This document shows positions 1-6,855 of a stretch of 8,426 bases of DNA, piece by piece. The first letter of the stretch is position 1. Each line of letters begins with the position of its first letter. Source of the DNA: Caulobacteraceae bacterium. Lineage in GTDB: Bacteria > Pseudomonadota > Alphaproteobacteria > Caulobacterales > Caulobacteraceae. The notes under the pieces are model-generated. The model did no database searches. It was not told where the DNA came from and was given only the letters and a program-made list of their open reading frames with translations. The DNA lies in contig PLFA01000093.1 of NCBI GenBank assembly GCA_003136615.1, positions 918-9,343 of the forward strand, read 5' to 3'. A program made the translations under genes and the position numbers.

Positions 1-1130
1 GTCTCGGCATGGGGCTGCACCGCGCGGGATTCCACCCGGAAACGGTGGTGGAATGGGACCATGACTGCTGCGTCACGGTGCGCGAGAATCAGGTTTTCGA
101 GCATCCGGTGGTGCGGGACTGGCCGCTGATCGAGGGCGACGTGCGAAGCGTCGATTTCGCCCGATTCGAGGGCAGGCTGGACCTGATCTCCGGCGGTCCG
201 CCGTGCCAGCCCTTCTCCCTCGGGGGCAAGCACAAGGCCTATGACGACGCGCGGGATATGTTCCCCCAGGCGATCCGCGCGGTGCGGGAGGCGAGGCCCA
301 AGGCCTTCATTTTCGAGAACGTGAAGGGCCTGACCCGGGCGGCATTCCGCAACTATTTCGAATATATTAAACTGCAGCTCGAACACCCGGAGCTGACCGC
401 CACGCCCGAGGAAGACTGGACGGACCACCTCTCCCGGCTTGAGCGCCACCACATCCACGGCGCCCGCTCGGGGCTGCACTACCGCGTCGTCGCCCGTGTG
501 CTGAATGCCGCCAATTTCGGCGTGCCGCAGAAGCGGGAGCGGGTCGTGTTCGTGGGCTTCCGCGATGATCTTGATCTGGAGTGGAGCTTTCCGGTGGCGA
601 CTCACGCCGCCGAGGCCCTGCTTTGGGACCAGTTCGGAAGCGGCGAATATTGGGATCGCCACAAGGTCGCCAAAGCCGCGCGGCCCAATGACCCTGCCGC
701 CCGCGCCCAGGCGGAGCGCCTGGGCGGCAAGCCCGCCACCTGTGCCTGGCGCACGGTGCGGGACGCCATCGCCGACCTCCCCGATCCTGAAACCGACCGC
801 GATGGCTCTCGCCGCTGGCATAACCATCGCTTCCAGCAGGGGGCCCGCAGCTATGCGGGTCACACGGGTAGCCCGCTGGACGAGCCCGCCAAGACTCTCA
901 AGGCCGGCGTCCATGGCGTTCCCGGCGGCGAGAACATGCTGGCCAAGCCCGATGGCTCCGTCCGCTATTTCACGGTGCGTGAAAGCGCGCGATTGCAGAC
1001 CTTCCCGGATGACTATGTGTTCCACGGCTCCTGGACCGAGACCATGCGGCAATTGGGGAACGCCGTGCCGCCGCACCTTGCCTTCGTGATCGGCCGCGAC
1101 GTGGCCCGGAAGCTGCGGTTCGCGGCGTGA
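1..1130 (+). CDS. C5-cytosine DNA methyltransferase of a type II R-M system (5'-partial)
   Basis: This enzyme transfers a methyl group from S-adenosylmethionine to carbon 5 of cytosine in DNA and would protect host sites from the endonuclease encoded next to it. Counting from the first ATG (base 9), the m5C motifs appear in order: motif IV GGPPCQPFS at residues 62-70 with catalytic Cys66, motif VI ENV at 103-105, motif VIII QKRERV at 174-179, a target-recognition region at about 180-320, motif IX RESARLQTFPDDY at 324-336, and motif X QLGNAVPP at 348-355. The ATG at base 9 is not the true start. The frame is open to the left edge (Leu-Gly before Met), and MGLHRAGF normally follows the SAM-binding motif I (FxGxGG), which is missing and should lie just upstream. 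The local GC is like the rest of the chromosome (46 of 60 bases over 661-720). The endonuclease gene starts 39 bases downstream on the same strand. The target sequence cannot be read directly; CCGCGG is an inference from the partner enzyme. Confidence 0.95.
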   Translation, partial: LGMGLHRAGFHPETVVEWDHDCCVTVRENQVFEHPVVRDWPLIEGDVRSVDFARFEGRLDLISGGPPCQPFSLGGKHKAYDDARDMFPQAIRAVREARPKAFIFENVKGLTRAAFRNYFEYIKLQLEHPELTATPEEDWTDHLSRLERHHIHGARSGLHYRVVARVLNAANFGVPQKRERVVFVGFRDDLDLEWSFPVATHAAEALLWDQFGSGEYWDRHKVAKAARPNDPAARAQAERLGGKPATCAWRTVRDAIADLPDPETDRDGSRRWHNHRFQQGARSYAGHTGSPLDEPAKTLKAGVHGVPGGENMLAKPDGSVRYFTVRESARLQTFPDDYVFHGSWTETMRQLGNAVPPHLAFVIGRDVARKLRFAA

Positions 1131-1169
1131 CGGCGGACGATATCCGGTGAAAGGCGGTAAGACGGGGCC

Positions 1170-1937
1170 ATGACAGACGGCTACCGCGATTTTGAGTTCG
1201 ATCTGCCGGGGGCGCTGCTTGACCATCTCGTGACGGTGCTGGACGGGATGGAGGTAGCTCCGCTGAACGTTGGCGGGGTCGCCGGCATCCCCGATGCCCA
1301 AGGTGTCTATCAGCTCTTTCTCGATGGTCGGCTGGTCTACATCGGCAAGACCGACGCGGAATCCGGCTTGCGGCGAAGGCTTGAGCGCCACGCGGAGAAG
1401 GTCCTTCACCGCGCCGAGCTCGCGCCCGAACTGATGTCGTTCAAAGCTGTACGGGTTTTCGTCTTCACGGCGATGGATCTCGAAACTCAACTCATCAAGC
1501 ACTACGCCGGGAAGGACGGCGCGACGGCGTGGAACAACAGCGGATTTGGCTCCAACGATCCTGGCCGAAACAGGGATCGGACGGTCATTAAGGGCAAGAA
1601 TTTCGATGCCCTCCATCCGATCAACATCGACCGAACCCTGGATGGAGATTTTTCGGGGACGCGAACGGCGGCGGCGCTGGCACTCCTGTTGAAGGATAGC
1701 TTGCCCTATACATTCCGTTTCGAAACATACCCAACGAAGTCGCGAAAGCCACACCCGAGCCTGATGGACACAACGGTGGAAATTTCGTCGGAAGCCAGAA
1801 CTGCGCGCGCCTTGATCACGGAGCTTACGCAACAATTGCCATCAGGATGGCAGTCCACAGCCTTCCGAAGCCACGTCATCCTCTACAAGGAGCATGTAGA
1901 TGACTATCCTGACGCGGAGATCCTCGCACGCTCCTGA
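1170..1937 (+). CDS. Eco29kI-like GIY-YIG type II restriction endonuclease
   Basis: This is probably the cleaving partner of the upstream cytosine methyltransferase. The GIY-YIG core is visible: G45-V46-Y47 for the GIY half and Y57-I58-G59-K60 for the YIG half. These are followed by Arg70 and His74 with the R-x3-H spacing, Glu105 in DLETQLIKHY, and WN at 121-122 leading into GFG...PG and FDALHP (145-150). The same order of Arg, His, Glu, Asn and the GFG/PG/D-x-(I/L)-HP signature is known from Eco29kI, a CCGCGG-cutting enzyme. I infer the same or a related target; the sequence does not prove it. The protein has 255 residues, against about 214 as I recall for Eco29kI. Residues from about 160 to the end form a C-terminal region not seen there. 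The ATG at 1170 is preceded by a purine-rich GACGGGG stretch. The 3' part of the gene is clearly lower in GC than the rest of the window. A UvrC or homing-endonuclease identity is less likely, because the methyltransferase partner and the Eco29kI signature argue for restriction. Confidence 0.88.
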   Translation: MTDGYRDFEFDLPGALLDHLVTVLDGMEVAPLNVGGVAGIPDAQGVYQLFLDGRLVYIGKTDAESGLRRRLERHAEKVLHRAELAPELMSFKAVRVFVFTAMDLETQLIKHYAGKDGATAWNNSGFGSNDPGRNRDRTVIKGKNFDALHPINIDRTLDGDFSGTRTAAALALLLKDSLPYTFRFETYPTKSRKPHPSLMDTTVEISSEARTARALITELTQQLPSGWQSTAFRSHVILYKEHVDDYPDAEILARS

Positions 1938-2012
1938 CGACTACCATCCCTGGCCCACCGCGCTCCTTCCCACCCCTTTACCGCCGCGCTAGAAGCCCCT
2001 CACCAAATAATC

Positions 2013-2037
2013 GGGGAAGGAAATGCTTAAGCCATGA
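2013..2037 (+). promoter_or_regulatory. Distant Shine-Dalgarno and four-codon upstream mini-ORF
   Basis: A strong purine-rich run, GGGGAAGGAA, occupies 2013-2022. An ATG at 2023 directly follows it and opens a four-codon frame (Met-Leu-Lys-Pro) whose TGA stop at 2035-2037 overlaps the hydrolase ATG at 2034 as ATGA. The Shine-Dalgarno core lies about 12 bases from the 2034 start, longer than the usual 5-9, and is too close to the mini-ORF start to be ideal for it. The 2034 start is still preferred because it begins a good signal peptide. Whether the mini-ORF is translated is unknown; it may be chance. Confidence 0.3.
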
Positions 2038-3356
2038 ACCTCCGCAGCCGTGCGCTTGCCGCCGCCGCCAGCGCGCTCAGCCTCACCTTCGCCCTCCCCG
2101 CCTTCGCAGCATCTCAGGTGGAACTCGCCCCCGCCGCCAGCCCGGAAGCAGTGGGGTTTGACTCCGCCCGGCTGAAGCGGCTGGACGACTATATGGCCAA
2201 GGTGGTGAGCGATGGACGGGTGGCGGGCATGACCACCTTCCTGGCACGACATGACAAGGTCGTGGAGTTCAAGACCTACGGTGAGGCGAGCCTCGCCAAG
2301 GGCACGCCCATGGCGAAGGACGAGATCTTCCGCCTCTATTCCATGACGAAGCCGATCACGGGCGTCGCCATGATGATCCTCTTCGAGGAGGGAAAGTGGA
2401 GCCTGGATGACCCGATCACCAAGTACATTCCGGAGTTCAAGAACCTCCAGGTGATGACCGTGGACGAGAGCGGGGATGTGTCGCTCGATCCGGCAAATCG
2501 CCCGCCCACCATGCGCGAGCTGATGAGCCACACCGCCGGCTTCGGCTATGGCCTCGGCGAAGCCAGCGTCGTGGACCGGCTCTATCGCAAGGAACAGGTG
2601 CTGGGGTCCACGGGCCTCAAGCAGATGATCGACCGCACGGCCAAGATCCCCCTGAAGTTCCAACCTGGGACCGACTGGGCCTATTCCAACGCTGTGGATA
2701 TCCAGGGCTATATCGTCGAGAAAATCTCCGGGGAGCCCTTCGGCCAGTTCCTGGAGGAACACATCTTCAAGCCCTTGAAGATGCCCGACACGGCCTTCCA
2801 GGTGGCGCCGGCCAATGTGGGGCGGTTTGCGGCAGTCTATGTGGGCGACCCAGCCACGGGCAAGATTATCGAACCCAAGACGCTCTTCGGCTTTCCGATC
2901 CAGGATTACACCCAGCCGGCCCTGATGGAATCCGGCGGCGGTGGCCTCACCTCCACGACCATGGATTATGCCCGCTTCTGCCAGATGATCCTGAACAAAG
3001 GCGAGCTGGACGGGGTGCGGATCCTTTCCCCCGCGAGCGTCGAGCTGATGGACACCAATGTCATCCCGGACAATGTCCTGGTGAAATCTAACGGGACCTC
3101 GGGCGAGCGATTCAATAATGCCGTGGGTTTTGGCCTCGACTTTGAGGTGGTGAAGGACCCGCGCAGAGCGGGACTCCTCGAGGGCAAGAACACCATGAGC
3201 TGGGGCGGCGCGGCGGGCACCTGGTTCTGGATCGATCCCACCGATGACGTGATCTTTGTGGGGATGATCCAGCGCCTGGGCGACACCGGGGGCGACAGCC
3301 TGGGCGATGCGGCGCGGACCCTGACCTATCAGGCCCTGACCCACCCCGAGAAATGA
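2034..3356 (+). CDS. Exported serine hydrolase, class C beta-lactamase/family VIII esterase type
   Basis: This is a serine hydrolase of the penicillin-binding/class C beta-lactamase fold (peptidase S12 group), probably acting on an ester, lactone or amide outside the cytoplasm. Residues 1-25 are a Sec signal peptide: Arg residues, an Ala/Leu core, then an AFA cleavage site before Ala26. The active-site motifs are in the expected order: S103-M-T-K106 (nucleophile serine and general-base lysine), HTAGF at 166-170, Y217-S-N219, a glycine-rich GGGGL at 301-305, and WGGAAGT at 390-396, which sits where true beta-lactamases carry KTG. That replacement, familiar from family VIII esterases such as EstB, argues for esterase activity rather than antibiotic resistance. 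The length, 440 residues, is normal. The last bases overlap the dehydrogenase start by 4 (ATGA), so the two genes are probably translationally coupled. The natural substrate is not known. Confidence 0.88.
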   Translation: MNLRSRALAAAASALSLTFALPAFAASQVELAPAASPEAVGFDSARLKRLDDYMAKVVSDGRVAGMTTFLARHDKVVEFKTYGEASLAKGTPMAKDEIFRLYSMTKPITGVAMMILFEEGKWSLDDPITKYIPEFKNLQVMTVDESGDVSLDPANRPPTMRELMSHTAGFGYGLGEASVVDRLYRKEQVLGSTGLKQMIDRTAKIPLKFQPGTDWAYSNAVDIQGYIVEKISGEPFGQFLEEHIFKPLKMPDTAFQVAPANVGRFAAVYVGDPATGKIIEPKTLFGFPIQDYTQPALMESGGGGLTSTTMDYARFCQMILNKGELDGVRILSPASVELMDTNVIPDNVLVKSNGTSGERFNNAVGFGLDFEVVKDPRRAGLLEGKNTMSWGGAAGTWFWIDPTDDVIFVGMIQRLGDTGGDSLGDAARTLTYQALTHPEK

Positions 3357-4117
3357 GTTTCGACCTGACCGGCCGGGTGGTCCTGGTCACCGGCGCCTCA
3401 TCGGGGCTGGGCGCGCGCTTCGCCGAGATTTTGGCCGGCGCAGGCGCCAAGGTCGCCTTGGCGGCGCGGCGTTTGGACAGACTTGAATCCCTGACCGCCA
3501 AGATTGTCGCGGCGGGCGGCACGGCGGCGAGCATCGCCATGGACGTGGCAGACGAAGCCTCGGTCATCGCCGGGTTCGACGCCGCCGAGGCCGCGCTGGG
3601 ACCGGTCGATATCGTCTTCGCAAATGCCGGCATGAACAACCGCGCCACGGCCTTGGAGATCACGGTCGAGGCCTGGGACGAGATGATGGACGTCAATGTG
3701 CGCGGCGTTTTTCTCACCGCGCGGGAGGGCGCGCGGCGGATGATGGCGGCAGGCTCGCGCGAAAGCCGGCGCGGGCGCGTTGTGCTGATCGCGTCCATCG
3801 GCGCCACCAAGGTGCTGACCGGCCTCACCGCCTACTGCACGTCCAAGGCCGCCGTCGCCATGATGGGCCGCTCCCTGGCCCGGGAATGGGCCAATCGTGG
3901 GATCAATGTGAACGTGATCTGTCCCGGCTATGTGCGCACGGAGCTTAATTCCGAGTGGTTCGACGAGGACGGCGGCAAGGCGCAGATCGCCAGCTTCCCC
4001 CGCCGGCGTTTGATGGACGAGGGCGACCTGGACGACCTGGCGCTTTATCTGGCGGCGGAGGAATCCCGGGCTGTCACCGGATCGGTCTTCACGATCGATG
4101 ATGGTCAGACGCTATAG
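3353..4117 (+). CDS. Short-chain dehydrogenase/reductase (SDR)
   Basis: This is a classical SDR oxidoreductase of 254 residues, cytoplasmic, that interconverts an alcohol and a ketone with NAD(H) or NADP(H). The Rossmann nucleotide-binding motif T13-G-A-S-S-G-L-G20 is complete. Asp64-Val65 after the third strand contacts adenine in this family, and N91-A-G93 is the structural motif. The catalytic tetrad is Asn115, Ser148, Tyr161 and Lys165 (YCTSK). PG at 191-192 and the terminal TGSVFTIDDGQ pattern are also typical. Arg39-Arg40 at the end of the second strand would favour NADP(H), but this is inference. The start ATG overlaps the stop of the upstream hydrolase gene, so the two products are likely made together; a reasonable idea is that the dehydrogenase handles an alcohol released by the hydrolase. 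The substrate cannot be deduced from the sequence. The gene ends 6 bases before the convergent amidase gene. Confidence 0.92.
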   Translation: MSFDLTGRVVLVTGASSGLGARFAEILAGAGAKVALAARRLDRLESLTAKIVAAGGTAASIAMDVADEASVIAGFDAAEAALGPVDIVFANAGMNNRATALEITVEAWDEMMDVNVRGVFLTAREGARRMMAAGSRESRRGRVVLIASIGATKVLTGLTAYCTSKAAVAMMGRSLAREWANRGINVNVICPGYVRTELNSEWFDEDGGKAQIASFPRRRLMDEGDLDDLALYLAAEESRAVTGSVFTIDDGQTL

Positions 4118-4144
4118 CGGCGATCAAGACGTGAAATCGCCTAT
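4114..4144. terminator. Imperfect stem-loop between convergent genes
   Basis: ATAG and GCGAT (4114-4117 and 4120-4124) can pair with ATCGC and CTAT (4136-4140 and 4141-4144), giving nine base pairs with a two-base bulge and an 11-base loop. The structure covers both convergent stop codons, so it could end transcription from either side. There is no run of T on either strand, so it is not a standard Rho-independent terminator. A nested 10-base palindrome, CGCTATAGCG at 4110-4119, is too tight to form a hairpin. The call is weak. Confidence 0.22.
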
Positions 4145-5491
4145 CATCCGGGCGAAGGCCAGGGTGGTTCGGTCTCCCAGATAGGGCCCAATGACCTGGG
4201 CGCCGATGGGCAGGCCGTCACGGGTCTTGCCGATGGGCGTCGCGGTGACGGGCAGATTGGCCAGGGTCGCGACGCCGGGCCAGGCAAGTTGGTCGCCGAA
4301 GGACGCGGGCTCGCCATCAATCGTCAGCTTACGGTCGGGCCAGTCCACACTGAGGTCGAAATGGGCGAAAGCCACCGCCCCAAGAACCGGCGCGACGACG
4401 ACATCGAACTCTTTGAACAGTGCGGCCCACTGCCGGCGTATGGCGGCCTGACCGTCCAGGGCGTCGAGATAGGCCTGGGCGGAAAGAGCATTGGGGTTTG
4501 GCGGTGCGCCTCGACTCAAGGCCGTGAGCAGGATCGCCAGATAGGTGCGGTGTGAGGCGGCGAGGTCAGGAAGCAGAGGGCTTGACCAGAGGACGCTAGC
4601 GCCGGCGGTCTCGATGGATTTCGCCAGGGTCTCCAAGGCGCCATGGATCTCGCTATCCACAGGGGCCAGGGGGTGTGAGGGCAACATCAGAACCCGAAAA
4701 TCAGCCAGCCGCGCGCGGCGCGGGGCGGGAAGCTCAAGGCGATAGGCTTGGGCTTCCGCGTCGGCCGGACCGGCGGTGACATCAAGGGCCAGCTCCAGAT
4801 CCGCCACGGATCGCGCCAGGGGGCCGACTACATTGAGCGGCGGCGGAAGACCGGTGACGCCCGGAGGTTGGTGTCCGCGCCCGGGAACCAAGCCATAGCT
4901 CGGCTTATGGCCGAAGACGCCGCAAAAGGCGGAGGGAATGCGGATAGAGCCGCCGATATCAGAGCCGAACTCCAGCGGGACCATCCCCGCCGCCAGGGCC
5001 GCGGCGCTGCCCCCGGACGAGCCACCCGGCGACCGGGTCAGATCATGAGGGTTATTGGTGCGTCCATAAATCGGATTGGCGCTCTGCCAGTCGGCCAGAT
5101 TGGGCGGCACATTGGTCTTGCCGAGGATCACAGCTCCCGCTGACTTCAGCCGCGTGACGACCACGGCGTCCTCCGACGCAATCCAATCCTTGGACGCCTC
5201 TAGCCCCCAGGTGGTGGGCAGGCCCGCGACGTTGAAGGCCTCTTTCACCGTCATGGGCACGCCCAGCAACGGCGCCCGCTCACCCCGGGCCAAGGCGGCG
5301 TCGGCGGCCTTGGCGGCCTCCCGGGCCCGGTCGAAATCGCGAACGATGACGGCGTTGATCGGCCCATCGACGGCCTCGATCCGCGCCACCGCAGCCGCGA
5401 AGAGCTCCACCGCGCTCACCTGGCGGGCCGCCAGGGCGCCGGCCATCTCGCCCGCCCCGGCCGTGGCGTAATCGGTGATCCCCTGGGTCAC
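4124..5491 (-). CDS. Amidase-signature family hydrolase
   Basis: This is a 455-residue enzyme of the amidase signature family, which hydrolyses carboxamides with an unusual Ser-cisSer-Lys triad. The triad can be placed with the spacing known for the family: Lys83 in MTVKEAF, cis-Ser158 in the GGSSGGSAAA block (156-165), and nucleophile Ser182 in GSDIGGSIR (176-184). No signal peptide is visible, so it is probably cytoplasmic. The start is GTG at 5491; it has a GGGGGAGA ribosome-binding site at a normal distance and begins the family's usual N-terminal helix. The gene lies 24 bases after the tolB stop on the same strand, so it may be read from the tol operon, in the slot where pal is usual. 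It is often hard to tell such proteins from GatA of the Glu-tRNA(Gln) amidotransferase, but no gatB or gatC is present in the window. The substrate is unknown, and a role in envelope biology is only suggested by position. Confidence 0.9.
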   Translation of the reverse strand: MTQGITDYATAGAGEMAGALAARQVSAVELFAAAVARIEAVDGPINAVIVRDFDRAREAAKAADAALARGERAPLLGVPMTVKEAFNVAGLPTTWGLEASKDWIASEDAVVVTRLKSAGAVILGKTNVPPNLADWQSANPIYGRTNNPHDLTRSPGGSSGGSAAALAAGMVPLEFGSDIGGSIRIPSAFCGVFGHKPSYGLVPGRGHQPPGVTGLPPPLNVVGPLARSVADLELALDVTAGPADAEAQAYRLELPAPRRARLADFRVLMLPSHPLAPVDSEIHGALETLAKSIETAGASVLWSSPLLPDLAASHRTYLAILLTALSRGAPPNPNALSAQAYLDALDGQAAIRRQWAALFKEFDVVVAPVLGAVAFAHFDLSVDWPDRKLTIDGEPASFGDQLAWPGVATLANLPVTATPIGKTRDGLPIGAQVIGPYLGDRTTLAFARMIGDFTS

Positions 5492-5515
5492 GTCTTTGCT
5501 CTCCCCCGCAGCCGC

Positions 5516-6829
5516 CTATTGCAACAAAGCCGACCAAGCCGGGTCGGATGCGCCCAGATTATAGGGCGCGGGGCGCAGGATGTGACCGGAGATGTCGGCT
5601 TCCCAGAGATGGGAGCCGTAGCCGGTGTCGCGGGCGAACATCAGGATCCGGCTATTGGGCGCCCAGGTAGGGCCCTCATCGAGATAGCCCGAGGTGAGAA
5701 TCTTCTCGTCCGAACCGTCCGGTTTCATGACCCCGATGTGGAACACATTCCCAGTCTGCTTGGTGAAGGCGATGTATTTGCCGTCGGGGCTCCAGACCGG
5801 GGTGGTGTAGCGGCCGTCGCCGAAGGAGATGCGGTGAACATTGCCGCCGTCCGCTGTCATCACATAGAGTTCGGGGGCTCCGCCGCGATCGGAATTGAAG
5901 GCGATCTGGCTTCCGTCCGGCGAGTAGCAGGGCGAGGTGTCGATGCCAGGGTCGGTGGTCAGGCGTCGAAGCGCGCCGTTGGCCAGGGTGAGAGCATAGA
6001 TATCGCTATTTCCATCCTTGGAGACGGACAGGGCGACCTTTGTTCCGTCAGGTGAAAACCGCGGCGCGAACACCATGCCGGGGAAGTGGCCCAGGGCCTC
6101 GGAGCGACCGGACTCAATGTTCAGAATATAGACCGTGGAGCCCGAGGGCCGCAGGGTCATGTAGGTGATTTCCTGGCTGTTGGAGGAGAACCTGGGCGTA
6201 AAGACCTCCAGGGCGCCGTCGGTGAGGTAGCTCGGATTGGCGCCGTCCTGATCCATGATCTCTAGGCGCCGAACCTGATGATACTTCGCGCCGCTCTCGG
6301 CCACGAAGACGACGCGGGTGTCGAAATAGCCCTGATGTCCGGTGAGCTTTTCATAGACCGCATCCGCCACCTTATGGGCGATCCGGCGCCAGTTTTCCGG
6401 CGTGGAGGTGAATTGCAGACCCAGTAGCTGCTCGCCCGCATATATGTCCCAGAGCCTGAAATCCACGCGCAGGTGGCCGTCAGCGTCGGCGGTGACCTGC
6501 CCATCCACCAAGCCCTGGGCGCTTATCGCCTTCCAGTTATCGAAATTGGGCTGCGCATTCACGTCGGGGGTTTGGGCGGGGAAAGTAGCCGGGTCCAACG
6601 GTTTGAAGAGGCCCGAGCTTTCAAGATCAGCAGAGACTACGGCCTGAATTTGTGTCGCCACGGCAGGACCGGCGAAAACGGGAACCGCGATGGGAAGGGG
6701 CTGGCTTGCGCCCTGATCCACATTGACCACGATCTCCGCCCGCGCTGTGTGGGCGGCAAGACCCATCCCGAGCGCCAGGGCCAGAAGGACCCCATAAAGC
6801 GGGGATCGCAGGCTTTTCGAGGTCTTCAT
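5516..6829 (-). CDS. tolB: Tol-Pal system periplasmic protein TolB
   Basis: TolB is the periplasmic partner that links the TolQRA inner-membrane machine with the outer-membrane lipoprotein Pal and supports outer-membrane constriction during division. The 437-residue protein starts with a signal peptide, MKTSK...HTARA, cleaved after residue 31 before EIVVNVDQG. An N-terminal alpha/beta domain spans roughly residues 32-160, and a beta-propeller follows to the end. Its blades show the recurrent TolB pattern: PRFSPDGTKVA, CYSPDGSQIAF, VWSPDGKYIAF and TWAPNSRILMF, each followed by a D-I-Y, L-Y-V-M or similar strand. The length matches the family. The ATG at 6829 follows an AT-rich 26-base gap after the tolA stop (TAG), with AAGG about 11 bases upstream. 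The order tolQ-tolR-tolA-tolB supports the name. The unusual point is downstream: an amidase, not pal. Confidence 0.96.
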   Translation of the reverse strand: MKTSKSLRSPLYGVLLALALGMGLAAHTARAEIVVNVDQGASQPLPIAVPVFAGPAVATQIQAVVSADLESSGLFKPLDPATFPAQTPDVNAQPNFDNWKAISAQGLVDGQVTADADGHLRVDFRLWDIYAGEQLLGLQFTSTPENWRRIAHKVADAVYEKLTGHQGYFDTRVVFVAESGAKYHQVRRLEIMDQDGANPSYLTDGALEVFTPRFSSNSQEITYMTLRPSGSTVYILNIESGRSEALGHFPGMVFAPRFSPDGTKVALSVSKDGNSDIYALTLANGALRRLTTDPGIDTSPCYSPDGSQIAFNSDRGGAPELYVMTADGGNVHRISFGDGRYTTPVWSPDGKYIAFTKQTGNVFHIGVMKPDGSDEKILTSGYLDEGPTWAPNSRILMFARDTGYGSHLWEADISGHILRPAPYNLGASDPAWSALLQ

Positions 6830-6855
6830 CCGAGCAATCGCCTTATCTATTTAAT

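Noticed and set aside
9..1130. Complete methyltransferase starting at the ATG at base 9
   Set aside because: The SAM-binding motif I is missing and the frame is open to the window edge, so this ATG is internal and the gene is cut by the window.
1170..1937. Homing endonuclease or UvrC-type GIY-YIG protein
   Set aside because: There is no intron or intein context and no UvrC helix-hairpin-helix region, while the Eco29kI signature and adjacent cytosine methyltransferase point to restriction.
1977..2011. Promoter for the hydrolase gene: TTTACC (1977-1982) with AATAAT (2006-2011)
   Set aside because: The spacing of 23 bases is too long for a sigma-70 promoter and no better -35 box is evident. 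An AT-rich patch exists here, but a promoter call is not supported.
1989..3344. Long open frame of 451 codons on the minus strand opposite the serine hydrolase gene
   Set aside because: It is rich in His, Gly, Arg and Leu without any recognisable motif and lies exactly opposite a gene with complete active-site motifs. Long antisense frames are common in DNA of this GC content.
2034..3356. Antibiotic-resistance class C beta-lactamase
   Set aside because: SMTK and YSN are present, but the KTG box is replaced by WGGAAGT, the protein is longer than typical AmpC, and there is no ampR neighbour. An esterase-type hydrolase fits better.
3112..3828. Minus-strand open frame of 238 codons across the hydrolase/SDR junction
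   Set aside because: It has a Ser/Arg/Ala/Pro-biased composition typical of a shadow frame, and the plus-strand SDR shows all its catalytic residues.
4124..5491. GatA subunit of the glutamyl-tRNA(Gln) amidotransferase
   Set aside because: It shares the amidase signature, but no gatB or gatC is nearby and the operon context is the tol cluster; a generic amidase is the safer call.
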